Below are positions 51,489 to 59,482 of a DNA stretch of 64,000 nt, in pieces. Numbering within the stretch: the stretch's first letter is position 1; every line of letters starts with the position of its first letter. The notes below the pieces were generated by a model. It saw nothing but the letters and a program-made list of their open reading frames with translations, made no database searches and had not been told where the DNA came from. The translations under genes and the position numbers were made by a program. This DNA comes from Faecalibacterium hattorii (GTDB lineage Bacteria; Bacillota; Clostridia; Oscillospirales; Ruminococcaceae): positions 62,001 to 126,000 of the forward strand of contig NZ_PRLC01000003.1 of the NCBI RefSeq assembly GCF_003287455.1, given 5' to 3'.

Positions 51489-51516
51489 AGATTTGGAACA
51501 CGCGTGTTCCAAATCT
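51489..51516. repeat. Perfect 28-bp palindrome
   Basis: Each half is AGATTTGGAACACG, and the whole reads the same on both strands with no spacer; its centre is ACGCGT. No T run follows. It lies between the YwaF-like gene and the metal-efflux operon and could be a protein-binding site or an mRNA 3' hairpin. Confidence 0.8.
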
Positions 51517-51649
51517 CTCCCCGCTTTGAGACGCGGCGTTTTTGTTTCCAAAAACGCACCCCATTTGCAGATTAAAAATGCAGTTTTCTTGCGTATTGCG
51601 GTAAAATTCAAGATTTTTGATTTTGGGGCAAAAATCTTTGCAAAAGCCC

Positions 51650-51709
51650 TTGACAGGGGCTGTTCTGCGTGATACTATGAACACATGAACAGACATTCAT
51701 ATGAATCCA
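51650..51709 (+). promoter_or_regulatory. Promoter and operator of the arsR-type metal operon
   Basis: A perfect TTGACA, a 17-bp spacer and TACTAT (51650-51678) are followed at the likely transcription start by ATGAACAGACATTCAT, an inverted repeat (ATGAA / TTCAT). This is the usual position and style of an ArsR/CadC/CzrA operator, implying autoregulation by the first gene. Confidence 0.62.
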
Positions 51710-51729
51710 CAGCGAAGGGAGATGCCGAG

Positions 51730-52089
51730 ATGGCCGAAGCAAAAGATGCCCTGCCCGCAGCGCAGCCGCAAGCGGTCGCACTGCCGGACGACGAGGTGCT
51801 GTACGAGCTGGCCGACCTGTTCCGGGTGTTCGGCGACTCCACCCGCATCAAGATCCTGTATGCCCTGCACGACAATGAACTCTGTGTGCAGGACATCGCG
51901 AACGCGGTGCAGTTGAGCCAGTCCGCGGTGAGCCACCAGCTCCGGGTCCTCAAGGATACCAAGCTCGTGCGGTTCCGCCGGGACGGAAAAACCGTTTACT
52001 ACGCACTGGACGATGACCATGTGCGCAGCATCCTCTCCTTGGGGATGGAACATATTGAGGAATCGTTGAAAGGCAGGTATTACTTATGA
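51730..52089 (+). CDS. ArsR/SmtB family metal-responsive repressor
   Basis: This is a 119-residue winged-helix repressor. The core DLFRVFGDSTRIKILYAL is followed by recognition helix LSQSAVSHQLRVLKD, the wing FRRDGKTVYYALDD and helix alpha-5 (DDHVRSILSLGMEHIEE). That last helix holds Asp and His at the positions used for zinc sensing by CzrA/SmtB-type members. It should release its operator when zinc, cadmium or a similar metal is high. GGGAGA supports the ATG at 51730; the upstream ATG overlaps the operator. Its stop overlaps the next gene by 4 bp. Confidence 0.88.
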   Translation: MAEAKDALPAAQPQAVALPDDEVLYELADLFRVFGDSTRIKILYALHDNELCVQDIANAVQLSQSAVSHQLRVLKDTKLVRFRRDGKTVYYALDDDHVRSILSLGMEHIEESLKGRYYL

Positions 52090-52307
52090 AGAAGAACTAC
52101 AAGATCGAAGTCGATTGCGCAAACTGCGCGCAGAAGATGGAAGATGCCGCCAACACCGTTGCCGGTGTGGCAAGCGCTACCGTCAGCTTTATGACCCAGA
52201 AGATGAAGGTCGAGTTCGCTGAGGGTGCGGACCCCCACGATACCATGGTCAACGTTCTGGCCGCCTGCAAGAAGGTCGAGGACGACTGCGAGATCTTTGA
52301 TATCTGA
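52086..52307 (+). CDS. Stand-alone heavy-metal-associated (HMA) domain protein
   Basis: This 73-residue ferredoxin-like HMA domain has the metal-binding motif DCANCAQKME (residues 9-18) and a second acidic/cysteine end (ACKKVEDDCEIFD). It resembles the N-terminal domain normally fused to Zn/Cd ATPases, which the ATPase encoded downstream lacks. It probably hands metal to that pump as a separate chaperone (inference). It is co-translated with the ArsR gene by a 4-bp overlap. A perfect hairpin follows the stop. Confidence 0.9.
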   Translation: MKKNYKIEVDCANCAQKMEDAANTVAGVASATVSFMTQKMKVEFAEGADPHDTMVNVLAACKKVEDDCEIFDI

Positions 52308-52318
52308 AACTAAAAACC

Positions 52319-52358
52319 GGATGGAAACGGCTCCCCTGCGGGGGAGCCGTTTCCATCC
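52319..52358 (+). promoter_or_regulatory. Perfect 18-bp hairpin between the HMA and ATPase genes
   Basis: Arms GGATGGAAACGGCTCCCC and their exact complement close a TGCG tetraloop. No T tract follows, so it may be an RNA processing or stability element that sets different amounts of the two products. Confidence 0.65.
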
Positions 52359-52574
52359 CAGAGCATTTCTCTTGTGGAAAGAAAGTGCGGTTTTCAACAG
52401 TTTCCACCGGGTTTTCAACACGTTTTGCGGAAAATCTCAAAAACAAACGGGAAAAAGTCAGATTTCTCCGGGAAAATCTCGTGGAAAACACGGGGGAAAA
52501 CGTGGAAAAAGTTCTTTTCCGGGGAAAACCTGTTGAAACCGCTCCCACCCCTACCCGACAAAAGGAGGATCCCT
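52359..52574. other. Non-coding spacer rich in GGAAAA and DnaA-box-like motifs
   Basis: Within about 170 bp occur TGTGGAAA, TTTTCAACA twice, TTTCCACC, GTGGAAAA twice and TGTTGAAAC in both orientations. They are near matches to the DnaA box TTATCCACA, but none is exact. No coding frame is convincing. Confidence 0.35.
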
Positions 52575-54467
52575 ATGACCAAAAAACAGAAAAAGGTGCT
52601 GTATCAGATCATCGCATCGGTCGTCCTGATCGTGATCCTGCGGCTCCTGCCCGCTTTCCCCACGCCGGTGGAGCTGGTGCTCTACCTGATCCCCTACCTC
52701 GTAGTCGGCTGGGACGTCCTGCGCAAGGCACTTCTCGGCATCAAAAACCGCCAGCCCTTTGACGAGTGCTTCCTGATGGCCGTAGCCACCGTGGGCGCCT
52801 TCGCGCTGGGCGATTACGTTGAGGGCTGCGCCGTTATCCTCTTCTACCAGATCGGCGAGCTGTTCCAGAGCGTCGCCGTGGGCAAGAGCCGCCAGAGCAT
52901 TTCCAGCCTGATGGACATCCGCCCCGACTACGCCAACATCGAGGACGAGGACGGCAAGCTGGAGCAGGTGGACCCCGATGATGTGGAAGTCGGCACCGTG
53001 ATCGTGGTCCAGCCCGGTGAGCGCGTCCCCATCGACGGTGTCATCGTGGAGGGCACCTCGGCCCTGAACACCGCCGCCCTCACCGGCGAGAGCCTTCCCC
53101 GCGACGTCCAGAGCGGCGATGAGGTCATCAGCGGCTGCGTCAACATGACCGGTCTGCTGAAGGTCCGCACCACCAAGGAGTTCGGCGAATCCACCGTCTC
53201 CAAGATCCTCGACCTCGTGGAAAACTCCAGCATGAAAAAGGCTCGTGCCGAGAACTTCATCACCCGCTTTGCCCGCGTCTACACCCCCGCTGTCTGCTAC
53301 AGCGCACTGGCGCTGGCCTTCCTCCCGCCGGTGGTCCTGCTGCTGATGGGCCAGCCCGCCCGCTTCGGCGACTGGATCTACCGCGCCTTGACCTTCCTCG
53401 TCATCTCCTGCCCCTGCGCGCTGGTCATCTCCATCCCGCTGAGCTTCTTCGGCGGCATCGGCGGCGCTTCCGCCTGCGGCATCCTCGTCAAGGGTTCCAC
53501 CTATCTGGAAGAGCTGGCCCGCACCGGTGTCGTGGTCTTTGATAAGACCGGCACCCTGACGCAGGGCACCTTCAAAGTAGTGGGCGTCCACCCCGAAAAC
53601 GGCGTGACCGAAGCCGAGCTGGTGGAAGCCGCCGCACTGGCCGAGAGCTGGTCCAAGCACCCCATCTCCCTGAGCATCAAGAACGCTTACGGCAAGGAGA
53701 TCGACGCCAACCGCGTCACCGATGTGCAGGAGCTGGGCGGCCACGGCGTGACCGCGAAGGTGGACGGCAAGACCGTCGCTGCCGGCAACGCCCGCCTGAT
53801 GGCAAAGCTGAACCTCTCCGCCCCCGAAGTCACCGAGCCGGGCACCATCGTCCATGTTGCCATTGAGGGCAAGTACGCCGGTTACCTCCTCATCGCCGAC
53901 GTGGTCAAGCCACACAGCGCACAGGCCATCAAGGGCCTGAAGGCGGCGGGCGTCCGCAAGACGGTCATGCTGACTGGCGACGCCGAGCCGGTGGCCAAGG
54001 CCGTTGCTGCCGACCTCGGTCTGGACGAGTACCACGCCGGTCTGCTGCCCGGCGACAAGGTGGACCAGATCGAAAAGCTCCTCGCCGCCAAGGGTCCGAA
54101 GGAAAACCTCGCCTTCGTGGGCGACGGCATCAACGATGCACCCGTTCTGTCCCGTGCCGACATCGGCATCGCAATGGGTGCCCTCGGCTCGGACGCCGCC
54201 ATCGAGGCCGCCGACATCGTCCTGATGGACGACGACCCGGCCAAGATCGCCCTCGCCATGAGCATCGCCCGCCGCACCCTCCGCATCGTGTACGAGAACA
54301 TCGTCTTTGCGCTGGCCATCAAGTTCGCGTGCCTCGTCCTCGGCGCACTGGGTCTGGCAAGCATGTGGACCGCCATCTTCGCCGATGTCGGCGTCATGGT
54401 GCTGGCCGTCCTCAACGCCACCCGCGCCCTCTACACCAAGGACCTCGCCCGCAAGAATGAGCGATGA
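52575..54467 (+). CDS. Zn/Cd/Pb-type P1B ATPase (CadA/ZntA-like), without HMA domain
   Basis: This 630-residue P-type ATPase exports divalent soft metals. Blocks in order are the actuator ALTGESLPRD, the metal-site SCPCALVIS, the phosphorylated aspartate DKTGTLTQGT, the HP motif SKHPISLS, and the hinge GDGINDAPVLSRADIGIAMG. The CPC motif and helix layout fit the Zn/Cd/Pb group rather than copper pumps. It has no N-terminal metal-binding domain; that domain is the separate upstream gene. AAAGGAGG lies six bases before the ATG. It is the last gene of the arsR-hma-ATPase operon. Confidence 0.93.
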   Translation: MTKKQKKVLYQIIASVVLIVILRLLPAFPTPVELVLYLIPYLVVGWDVLRKALLGIKNRQPFDECFLMAVATVGAFALGDYVEGCAVILFYQIGELFQSVAVGKSRQSISSLMDIRPDYANIEDEDGKLEQVDPDDVEVGTVIVVQPGERVPIDGVIVEGTSALNTAALTGESLPRDVQSGDEVISGCVNMTGLLKVRTTKEFGESTVSKILDLVENSSMKKARAENFITRFARVYTPAVCYSALALAFLPPVVLLLMGQPARFGDWIYRALTFLVISCPCALVISIPLSFFGGIGGASACGILVKGSTYLEELARTGVVVFDKTGTLTQGTFKVVGVHPENGVTEAELVEAAALAESWSKHPISLSIKNAYGKEIDANRVTDVQELGGHGVTAKVDGKTVAAGNARLMAKLNLSAPEVTEPGTIVHVAIEGKYAGYLLIADVVKPHSAQAIKGLKAAGVRKTVMLTGDAEPVAKAVAADLGLDEYHAGLLPGDKVDQIEKLLAAKGPKENLAFVGDGINDAPVLSRADIGIAMGALGSDAAIEAADIVLMDDDPAKIALAMSIARRTLRIVYENIVFALAIKFACLVLGALGLASMWTAIFADVGVMVLAVLNATRALYTKDLARKNER

Positions 54468-54484
54468 CCCCGTAACCATTCAAA

Positions 54485-54529
54485 CGCCCTAGGACTTTCC
54501 CGCTTCGGCGGCTGTCCTAGGGCGTTTTT
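54485..54529 (+). terminator. Terminator of the metal-efflux operon
   Basis: A perfect 11-bp stem (CGCCCTAGGAC and its complement) with an inner CCGC...GCGG is followed by T5. Confidence 0.9.
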
Positions 54530-54558
54530 GCGGCAAAGAATCTTTTTCCGGGAAAATC

Positions 54559-54586
54559 TTGCAATGTCCGCAGATTCTGCTATACT
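54559..54586 (+). promoter_or_regulatory. Promoter of azlCD
   Basis: TTGCAA and TATACT are separated by 16 bp, 26 bp before the start codon. Confidence 0.65.
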
Positions 54587-54612
54587 ACTACTAAACTAGG
54601 GGGTTAGTGTAT

Positions 54613-55365
54613 ATGAAAGATTCCGAGATCGCATCGCAGCCCACCGGCACCGTGCTCCGGGCGCTGAAAGCAGCCGCCCCCCAGACGGTGCCGGTGTTTG
54701 CCGGGTATCTCGTGCTGGGCATAGGGTACGGCATTTACGTGCAGTCGCTGGGGCTGCCGGTCTGGATGCCCATGCTGATGGGCACCGTCGTCTACGGCGG
54801 CTCGCTGGAGTTCGTGCTGGCAAGCCTTTTGCTGGGGGCTTTTTCGCCGCTGTCGGCCTTCCTGATGGCCTTGATGATCCAAGCGCGGCATCTGTTCTAC
54901 GGCCTTGCCATGCTGGAGCGGTACAAGGGCTACGGGCTGCGCAGCTTTTATATGATCTACGCCATGAGCGACGAGACCTTCTCCATCACCTGCTCCGCCG
55001 AACCGCCGGAAGGGGTGGACCGGGGCTGGTTCATGTTCTTCATCACCCTGCTGGACCAGATCTACTGGGTCGCCAGCGCGGGTCTCGGCGCGGTGGTGGG
55101 CTCGGTCCTGCCCTTCAGCACCGAGGGTGTGGATTTTGTGATGACAGCCATGTTCGTCGTCATCTTCCTGAACCAGTGGGAGAAGGAAAAGCAGCACATC
55201 AGCGCCCTCATCGGCATTCTGGTGCCGCTGGTCTGCCTTGTGGTGTTCGGCTCCGGCAGCTTCCTTCTGCCCGCTATGGCGTGCATTTTGGTGCTTCTGC
55301 TGGCGCTGCGCAAGCCCATTGAGAAGGCTGAAACCGCCCACGGCAAAACGGAGGTGCACTCATGA
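54613..55365 (+). CDS. azlC: AzlC family branched-chain amino acid exporter subunit
   Basis: This 250-residue membrane protein has about seven helices. Family features are AAPQTVPVFAGYLVLGIGYG, YGGSLEFVLASLLL, QARHLFYGLAML and AMSDETFSI. AzlC with AzlD exports branched-chain amino acids or analogues. AGGGGG lies nine bases before the ATG at 54613; a GTG two codons earlier is too close to it. The stop overlaps azlD by 4 bp. Confidence 0.9.
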   Translation: MKDSEIASQPTGTVLRALKAAAPQTVPVFAGYLVLGIGYGIYVQSLGLPVWMPMLMGTVVYGGSLEFVLASLLLGAFSPLSAFLMALMIQARHLFYGLAMLERYKGYGLRSFYMIYAMSDETFSITCSAEPPEGVDRGWFMFFITLLDQIYWVASAGLGAVVGSVLPFSTEGVDFVMTAMFVVIFLNQWEKEKQHISALIGILVPLVCLVVFGSGSFLLPAMACILVLLLALRKPIEKAETAHGKTEVHS

Positions 55366-55691
55366 CTACACTGCAAATGGGCATCACCATGGCGATGTGC
55401 ACGGCGGCGACCATGCTCACCCGCTTTCTGCCCTTTCTGATCTTCTCGTCCAAGGACCAGCAGCCGCCGGAGGTAGTGCGGTATCTGGGCCGCGTCCTGC
55501 CCGCCGCCATCTTCGGGATGCTCATCGTCTATTGCCTGAAGGGCGTGACCCCCTTCGCGGGGAGCCATGGCATCCCGGAGGCCATCGCCATTGCGGCGAC
55601 CATCGCGCTCCACAAGTGGAAGCACCAGACCCTCGTCTCCATTGCGGGGGGCACGGTCTGCTATGTGCTGCTGGTGCAGCTGGTGTTCTGA
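55362..55691 (+). CDS. azlD: AzlD family exporter subunit
   Basis: This 109-residue protein has about four helices. The early MCTAATMLTRFLPFLIF and central RYLGRVLPAAIFGMLIVYCLK are typical of AzlD, the small partner of AzlC. Translation is coupled to azlC by overlap. The transcript ends in repeat copy 6. Confidence 0.9.
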   Translation: MTTLQMGITMAMCTAATMLTRFLPFLIFSSKDQQPPEVVRYLGRVLPAAIFGMLIVYCLKGVTPFAGSHGIPEAIAIAATIALHKWKHQTLVSIAGGTVCYVLLVQLVF

Positions 55692-55697
55692 TACGCA

Positions 55698-55857
55698 AAG
55701 AGGGGCTGTTGCAACGAACTCCCTCCGTCACGGCTTCGCCGTGCCAGCTCCCTCTCGGAGGGAGCCTTGGCGTAACGGTGAGCTGTGAAAGCCTCCCTCA
55801 TTGAGGGAGGTGGCATCGCATCAGCGATGACGGAAGGAGTTGCAACAGCCCCTTTTT
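55698..55857. repeat. Interspersed palindromic repeat, copy 6, acting as terminator
   Basis: The ends AAAGAGGGGCTGTTGCAA / TTGCAACAGCCCCTTTTT with T5 terminate azlCD. The core again has CACGGCTTCGCCGTG, GCTCCCTCTCGGAGGGAGC, CCTCCCTCATTGAGGGAGG and ATCGCATCAGCGAT. Confidence 0.88.
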
Positions 55858-55866
55858 ATGTTATGA

Positions 55867-57381
55867 TTACAGCACGATGAAGGTGCAGGTGGCTGCGGGC
55901 AGGGTCAGTTCCCCAGCCTTGGCCGCCACGGGAGCCATCTCCGGCAGAGCGTTGCCCTCGCCCAGCACCAGAGCCTTGCCGTTGCAGAGCATGGTCTCGG
56001 CACGGAGGGTCTCGGCGGAGAGCTGATACACCTCGGCGTCCTTGGGCAGGGCAACGGTGGTGGTGTAGGTCCGGCTGTTGTTGATGACGAGGTAGGCCTT
56101 GCCGGGCTTGCCGTCGGCGCGGGAATGAGCATAGACGTGGGCACCCTCCCGGATGGGTTCGTTTGCGTCGTAGACCGTGGTGCCCATCAGGCGGTGCCAC
56201 AGCAGCACAGCGAAGTAATTGGGGCGGGGGTCGAAGCTGCCGTGGCTCAGGAAGCCATAATCGCTGGATGCCAGCGTATTGTGGAAGATGATGCCCTTGG
56301 TCACGGTGCAGAATGCCCCCAGCTCGTTGAGGGTACGGAAAACATCCAGATAGGTGGAAGCCCATGTGGTGCCGCCGCCCCCTGCATCGCCGGATTCCGT
56401 GACCCAGATCTCCCCGCCGGGGCAGTAGATGTCCCGCTTCTCGGTGTGGTACTGGATCATGCTTCGGGCAACGTTCAGATAATCCTCGCTGGTGGCCCGG
56501 TCCGGCAGCCAGTAGGAGTTGGGCATCACGGCTCTCAGCCGCTCGGCTACGCCGTTGTAATAATGGTAGCTGTACACGTCCAGCTTTTCCTGCATCCCCT
56601 TCAGCAGAACTTCCAGCGGCACATTCTTCAAAAAGCTGTTGCTGTCCCCGGCCGACTCGTAAGCGGGGTCGCTGTTGGAGGTGCCCTCCGAAGTGCTGGT
56701 ACCCACGAAAAGGCAGTCGGGGTAATTTTCCCGCAGCCAGCGGGCAAAGATATCCTGATTTTTAGCATACAGCTCCGGGGTGTAGCCCTTGGGGCAGCCG
56801 GACATTTCCAGCAGGTTGGGCTCGTTGACGAACTCCACCGCGTCAATGGGCTTGCCGTACTCTTTGCTCAGGGCAAAGATCTGCTGGGCCTGACTGGGGT
56901 TCCACGGCTCGTCCGCGTGGTGCAGACCCTCACAGTCTGCCACGCTGATCAGCAGCTTTGCGCCCATCGCCTTGCAGAAGTCCAGCACTCCCACCCACTG
57001 CTGGCGGTTCAGGACAGCGCCGTAGCCCTCCGGCACCTTGCCGCCGGTATGACCGTCGAAATCGTAGTAGGTCTTGGTGGCCCAGCTGCCGGAGACCCGG
57101 ACCCACGAGGGGCCGATCTCTTTGGCCAGCGTCCGCAGCTTCTCATCGTAGAGGTCGATGGGGTCATAATACTGCATCAGCCCGCCCTCGGCGAAGATAT
57201 CGGCGTTGAGGCCGCCCTTCATTTCAAAGGGCTCCGTGCCTGCGATTTGTTCCGGGGTGTAGGCTTTCCAGAAGGTGCCGCCAGTGACTTCCGCCATCTC
57301 GACGTTGTAAGATACCAGCCGCTCATTGCCAACGTGCAGCTCACGCAGGGCTTCGGGGTCCAGCTTCACGAATTGTGCCAT
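55867..57381 (-). CDS. GH79-like glycoside hydrolase (beta-glucuronidase/heparanase clan)
   Basis: This 504-residue protein has a barrel domain (about 20-400) and a C-terminal beta domain (about 410-504). The likely acid/base Glu is in AVEFVNEPNLLE and the nucleophile Glu in GEIWVTESGDAG, matching the retaining clan GH-A pattern. The overall texture recalls GH79, which cleaves beta-glucuronides. There is no signal peptide, so it would act on imported oligosaccharides. The start MAQFVKLD has AAAGGAG seven bases upstream. It is monocistronic, and the glycan is unproven. Confidence 0.72.
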   Translation of the reverse strand: MAQFVKLDPEALRELHVGNERLVSYNVEMAEVTGGTFWKAYTPEQIAGTEPFEMKGGLNADIFAEGGLMQYYDPIDLYDEKLRTLAKEIGPSWVRVSGSWATKTYYDFDGHTGGKVPEGYGAVLNRQQWVGVLDFCKAMGAKLLISVADCEGLHHADEPWNPSQAQQIFALSKEYGKPIDAVEFVNEPNLLEMSGCPKGYTPELYAKNQDIFARWLRENYPDCLFVGTSTSEGTSNSDPAYESAGDSNSFLKNVPLEVLLKGMQEKLDVYSYHYYNGVAERLRAVMPNSYWLPDRATSEDYLNVARSMIQYHTEKRDIYCPGGEIWVTESGDAGGGGTTWASTYLDVFRTLNELGAFCTVTKGIIFHNTLASSDYGFLSHGSFDPRPNYFAVLLWHRLMGTTVYDANEPIREGAHVYAHSRADGKPGKAYLVINNSRTYTTTVALPKDAEVYQLSAETLRAETMLCNGKALVLGEGNALPEMAPVAAKAGELTLPAATCTFIVL

Positions 57382-57470
57382 AGTGATTCTCCTTTTCATT
57401 TTTTCTGAATCCAGAATAGCACAGCCCCCGAACCTTCCATGAGGAAGATTTCGTGGAAAAATCGTATTAT

Positions 57471-58478
57471 TTAGTGATAAAATGTATCAAAGTTGATCTG
57501 CCGATAGAACCGCTGCTGAAGCTGGTCGAAGCTGTCGCAGTTCTGGGCCAGCAGCCACATCACCTTGGTGACGACGGCTTCAATGGTCATATCGTGGGCT
57601 TCGAGGAAGCGGAAGCGGTTCTTGACCCGTTTGCCGACCTCGTAAATGCCCACGTCGCTGCCCTCGTAGGTGACTTGGGTGGTCAAGATCAGAATTTTGT
57701 GGGTCTTGTCGTAGTCGCCCAGACCCTCGGCAAAGGCGTCCATCAGCCGCTGGGGGATGCCGCCGACGCCAAAGCTTTCCACAATAACGCAGTCGTATTG
57801 TTCAAAGATGGCCGGGATGAGTTCCGGGCCGAGGCCGGGCGTCAGCTTGAGCAGGAAGACCTTCGGGTTCAGGGCGCGGCCAAACTCCACCGGGCCGGTG
57901 GGCCACGGCGAGGGGACATAGCGCACCAGCCGGTCGCCCTGCACCAGCGCCAGCTCCGGGAAGTTGACCGACGCAAAGGCATCGTAGCTGATGGTCTTGT
58001 TCTTCTTAGCGCGGGTGCCCGCGATGACATGGCCGCCGAACACCACCATCACACCCCGGCTGCCTTGGTCGAGGGCGCAGATGACGCTGTCGCGCAGGTT
58101 CTTTTTGGCGTCGGTGATCTCGTTGGAGATGGGCTGCTGGGCACCGGTCAGGATGATGGGCTTGTCCGCGTTCTGGATGAGGTAGGACAGCGCCGCCGCC
58201 GAGTAGGCCAGCGTATCGGTGCCGTGGCAGATGATGAAGCCATCGTAGAGGGCGTAATTTTCCTGCACGGCCTTCGCCATCATCAGCCAGTGCTCCGGGC
58301 CGAGGTCGGTGCTGTCGATGCTGCACAGCGCCAGCGTTTCGGGGCAGCACAGCTCGTTGAGCTCCGGCAGATGGGCCAGCAGTTCCTCGCTGGTCAGGAC
58401 GGGCTTGAGCCCCTGTGCGGTGCGCACGCTGGCGATGGTGCCGCCGGTGGTGATAAAAAGCAGACGCTGCTTGGTCAT
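57471..58478 (-). CDS. L-asparaginase, type I (cytoplasmic)
   Basis: This 335-residue asparaginase hydrolyses asparagine to aspartate and ammonia. The two catalytic threonine motifs are FITTGGTIAS (near residue 12) and CHGTDTLAYSA (near 85). The later GVMVVFGGHVIAGTR and FGVGGIP also fit. The lack of a signal peptide and the size indicate the cytoplasmic type. The start MTKQRLLF has GGAGG upstream. It is monocistronic, 89 bp downstream of the GH79-like gene's start on the same strand. Confidence 0.93.
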   Translation of the reverse strand: MTKQRLLFITTGGTIASVRTAQGLKPVLTSEELLAHLPELNELCCPETLALCSIDSTDLGPEHWLMMAKAVQENYALYDGFIICHGTDTLAYSAAALSYLIQNADKPIILTGAQQPISNEITDAKKNLRDSVICALDQGSRGVMVVFGGHVIAGTRAKKNKTISYDAFASVNFPELALVQGDRLVRYVPSPWPTGPVEFGRALNPKVFLLKLTPGLGPELIPAIFEQYDCVIVESFGVGGIPQRLMDAFAEGLGDYDKTHKILILTTQVTYEGSDVGIYEVGKRVKNRFRFLEAHDMTIEAVVTKVMWLLAQNCDSFDQLQQRFYRQINFDTFYH

Positions 58479-58620
58479 AAATTTCGATACCTCCACGATC
58501 CAATTCAAATCAACTCAGTATAACACACTCCGCCCCGGATGAAAAGTGGGCCGTTTTGGAACTTGGTCACAGATTTTTGCGGGAAAAGGTGTATACTAGA
58601 GAAAAAAGGGGGAGCTATCC

Positions 58621-59478
58621 ATGCCGAACATCGTTATCATCGGTTCCGGCCCGGCGGGGGTGTCGGCGGCGCTGTACGCCGCCCGCGCAGGGGTCGAGAC
58701 CACCGTTCTCACCAAGGGGCCCGGTGCGCTGGACCGTGCCGAGCTCATCCAGAATTACTACGGCTTTGCCGAACCCATCTCCGGGGCCGAACTGGAGCGC
58801 CGGGGCATCGAAGGGGCAAAAGCGCTGGGGGTGCAGTTCGTGACCACCGAAGCCGTGGGCCTGACCTACATGGATAAGCTCACCGTAGAGACGCTGGCGG
58901 GGGATTTCCCCGCCGACGCCGTCATCCTCGCCACCGGAGCCTCCCGCGCCGCCCCGCACATCCCCGGCCTTGCGGGGCTGGAAGGCCATGGCGTGAGCTA
59001 CTGCGCCACCTGCGACGCTTTCTTCTACCGTGGCAGAGATGTGGCCGTGCTGGGCAGCGGCGAGTACGCCCTGCACGAGGTACAGGCTCTGCTGCCCGTG
59101 GTAAAGAGCGTCACCCTGCTGACCAACGGCTCCCCGCTGACGGCCTCCTTCCCGCCGGAGGTGACGGTCTGCCCCGAAAAGGTGAACGCCATCCTCGGCG
59201 AAGAGCGGGTCAGCGGCGTAGAACTGAGCGGTGGCAAAACCGTGGCGCTTTCCGGCGTTTTCGTGGTGCTGGGCGTTGCGGGCAGCACCGCGCTGGCCCG
59301 CAAGCTGGGGGCCGAGGTGGACGGAAACCGCATCCTCGTGGACGAACATATGCAGACCACCCTGCCCGGCCTTTACGCCGCCGGGGACTGCACCGGCGGG
59401 CTGCTCCAAGTGGCCAAGGCCGTTTATGAAGGGGCGCTGGCCGGCACGGAAGCCGCCAAGGCCCTGCGGAAAGGATAA
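58621..59478 (+). CDS. Thioredoxin reductase-like FAD oxidoreductase
   Basis: This 285-residue flavoprotein has the FAD motif GSGPAG (residues 8-13), the redox pair CATC (near residue 127, GVSYCATCDAFF), an NAD(P)-binding LGSGEYALHE and the C-terminal FAD block GLYAAGDCTGG. It is slightly shorter than classical TrxB (about 310), and its NADPH-domain motif departs from GGGDSAxEE, so the partner may be a different disulphide protein. It lies four bases upstream of a Crp/Fnr gene, forming a likely redox-response operon. Confidence 0.87.
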   Translation: MPNIVIIGSGPAGVSAALYAARAGVETTVLTKGPGALDRAELIQNYYGFAEPISGAELERRGIEGAKALGVQFVTTEAVGLTYMDKLTVETLAGDFPADAVILATGASRAAPHIPGLAGLEGHGVSYCATCDAFFYRGRDVAVLGSGEYALHEVQALLPVVKSVTLLTNGSPLTASFPPEVTVCPEKVNAILGEERVSGVELSGGKTVALSGVFVVLGVAGSTALARKLGAEVDGNRILVDEHMQTTLPGLYAAGDCTGGLLQVAKAVYEGALAGTEAAKALRKG

Positions 59479-59482
59479 CATC

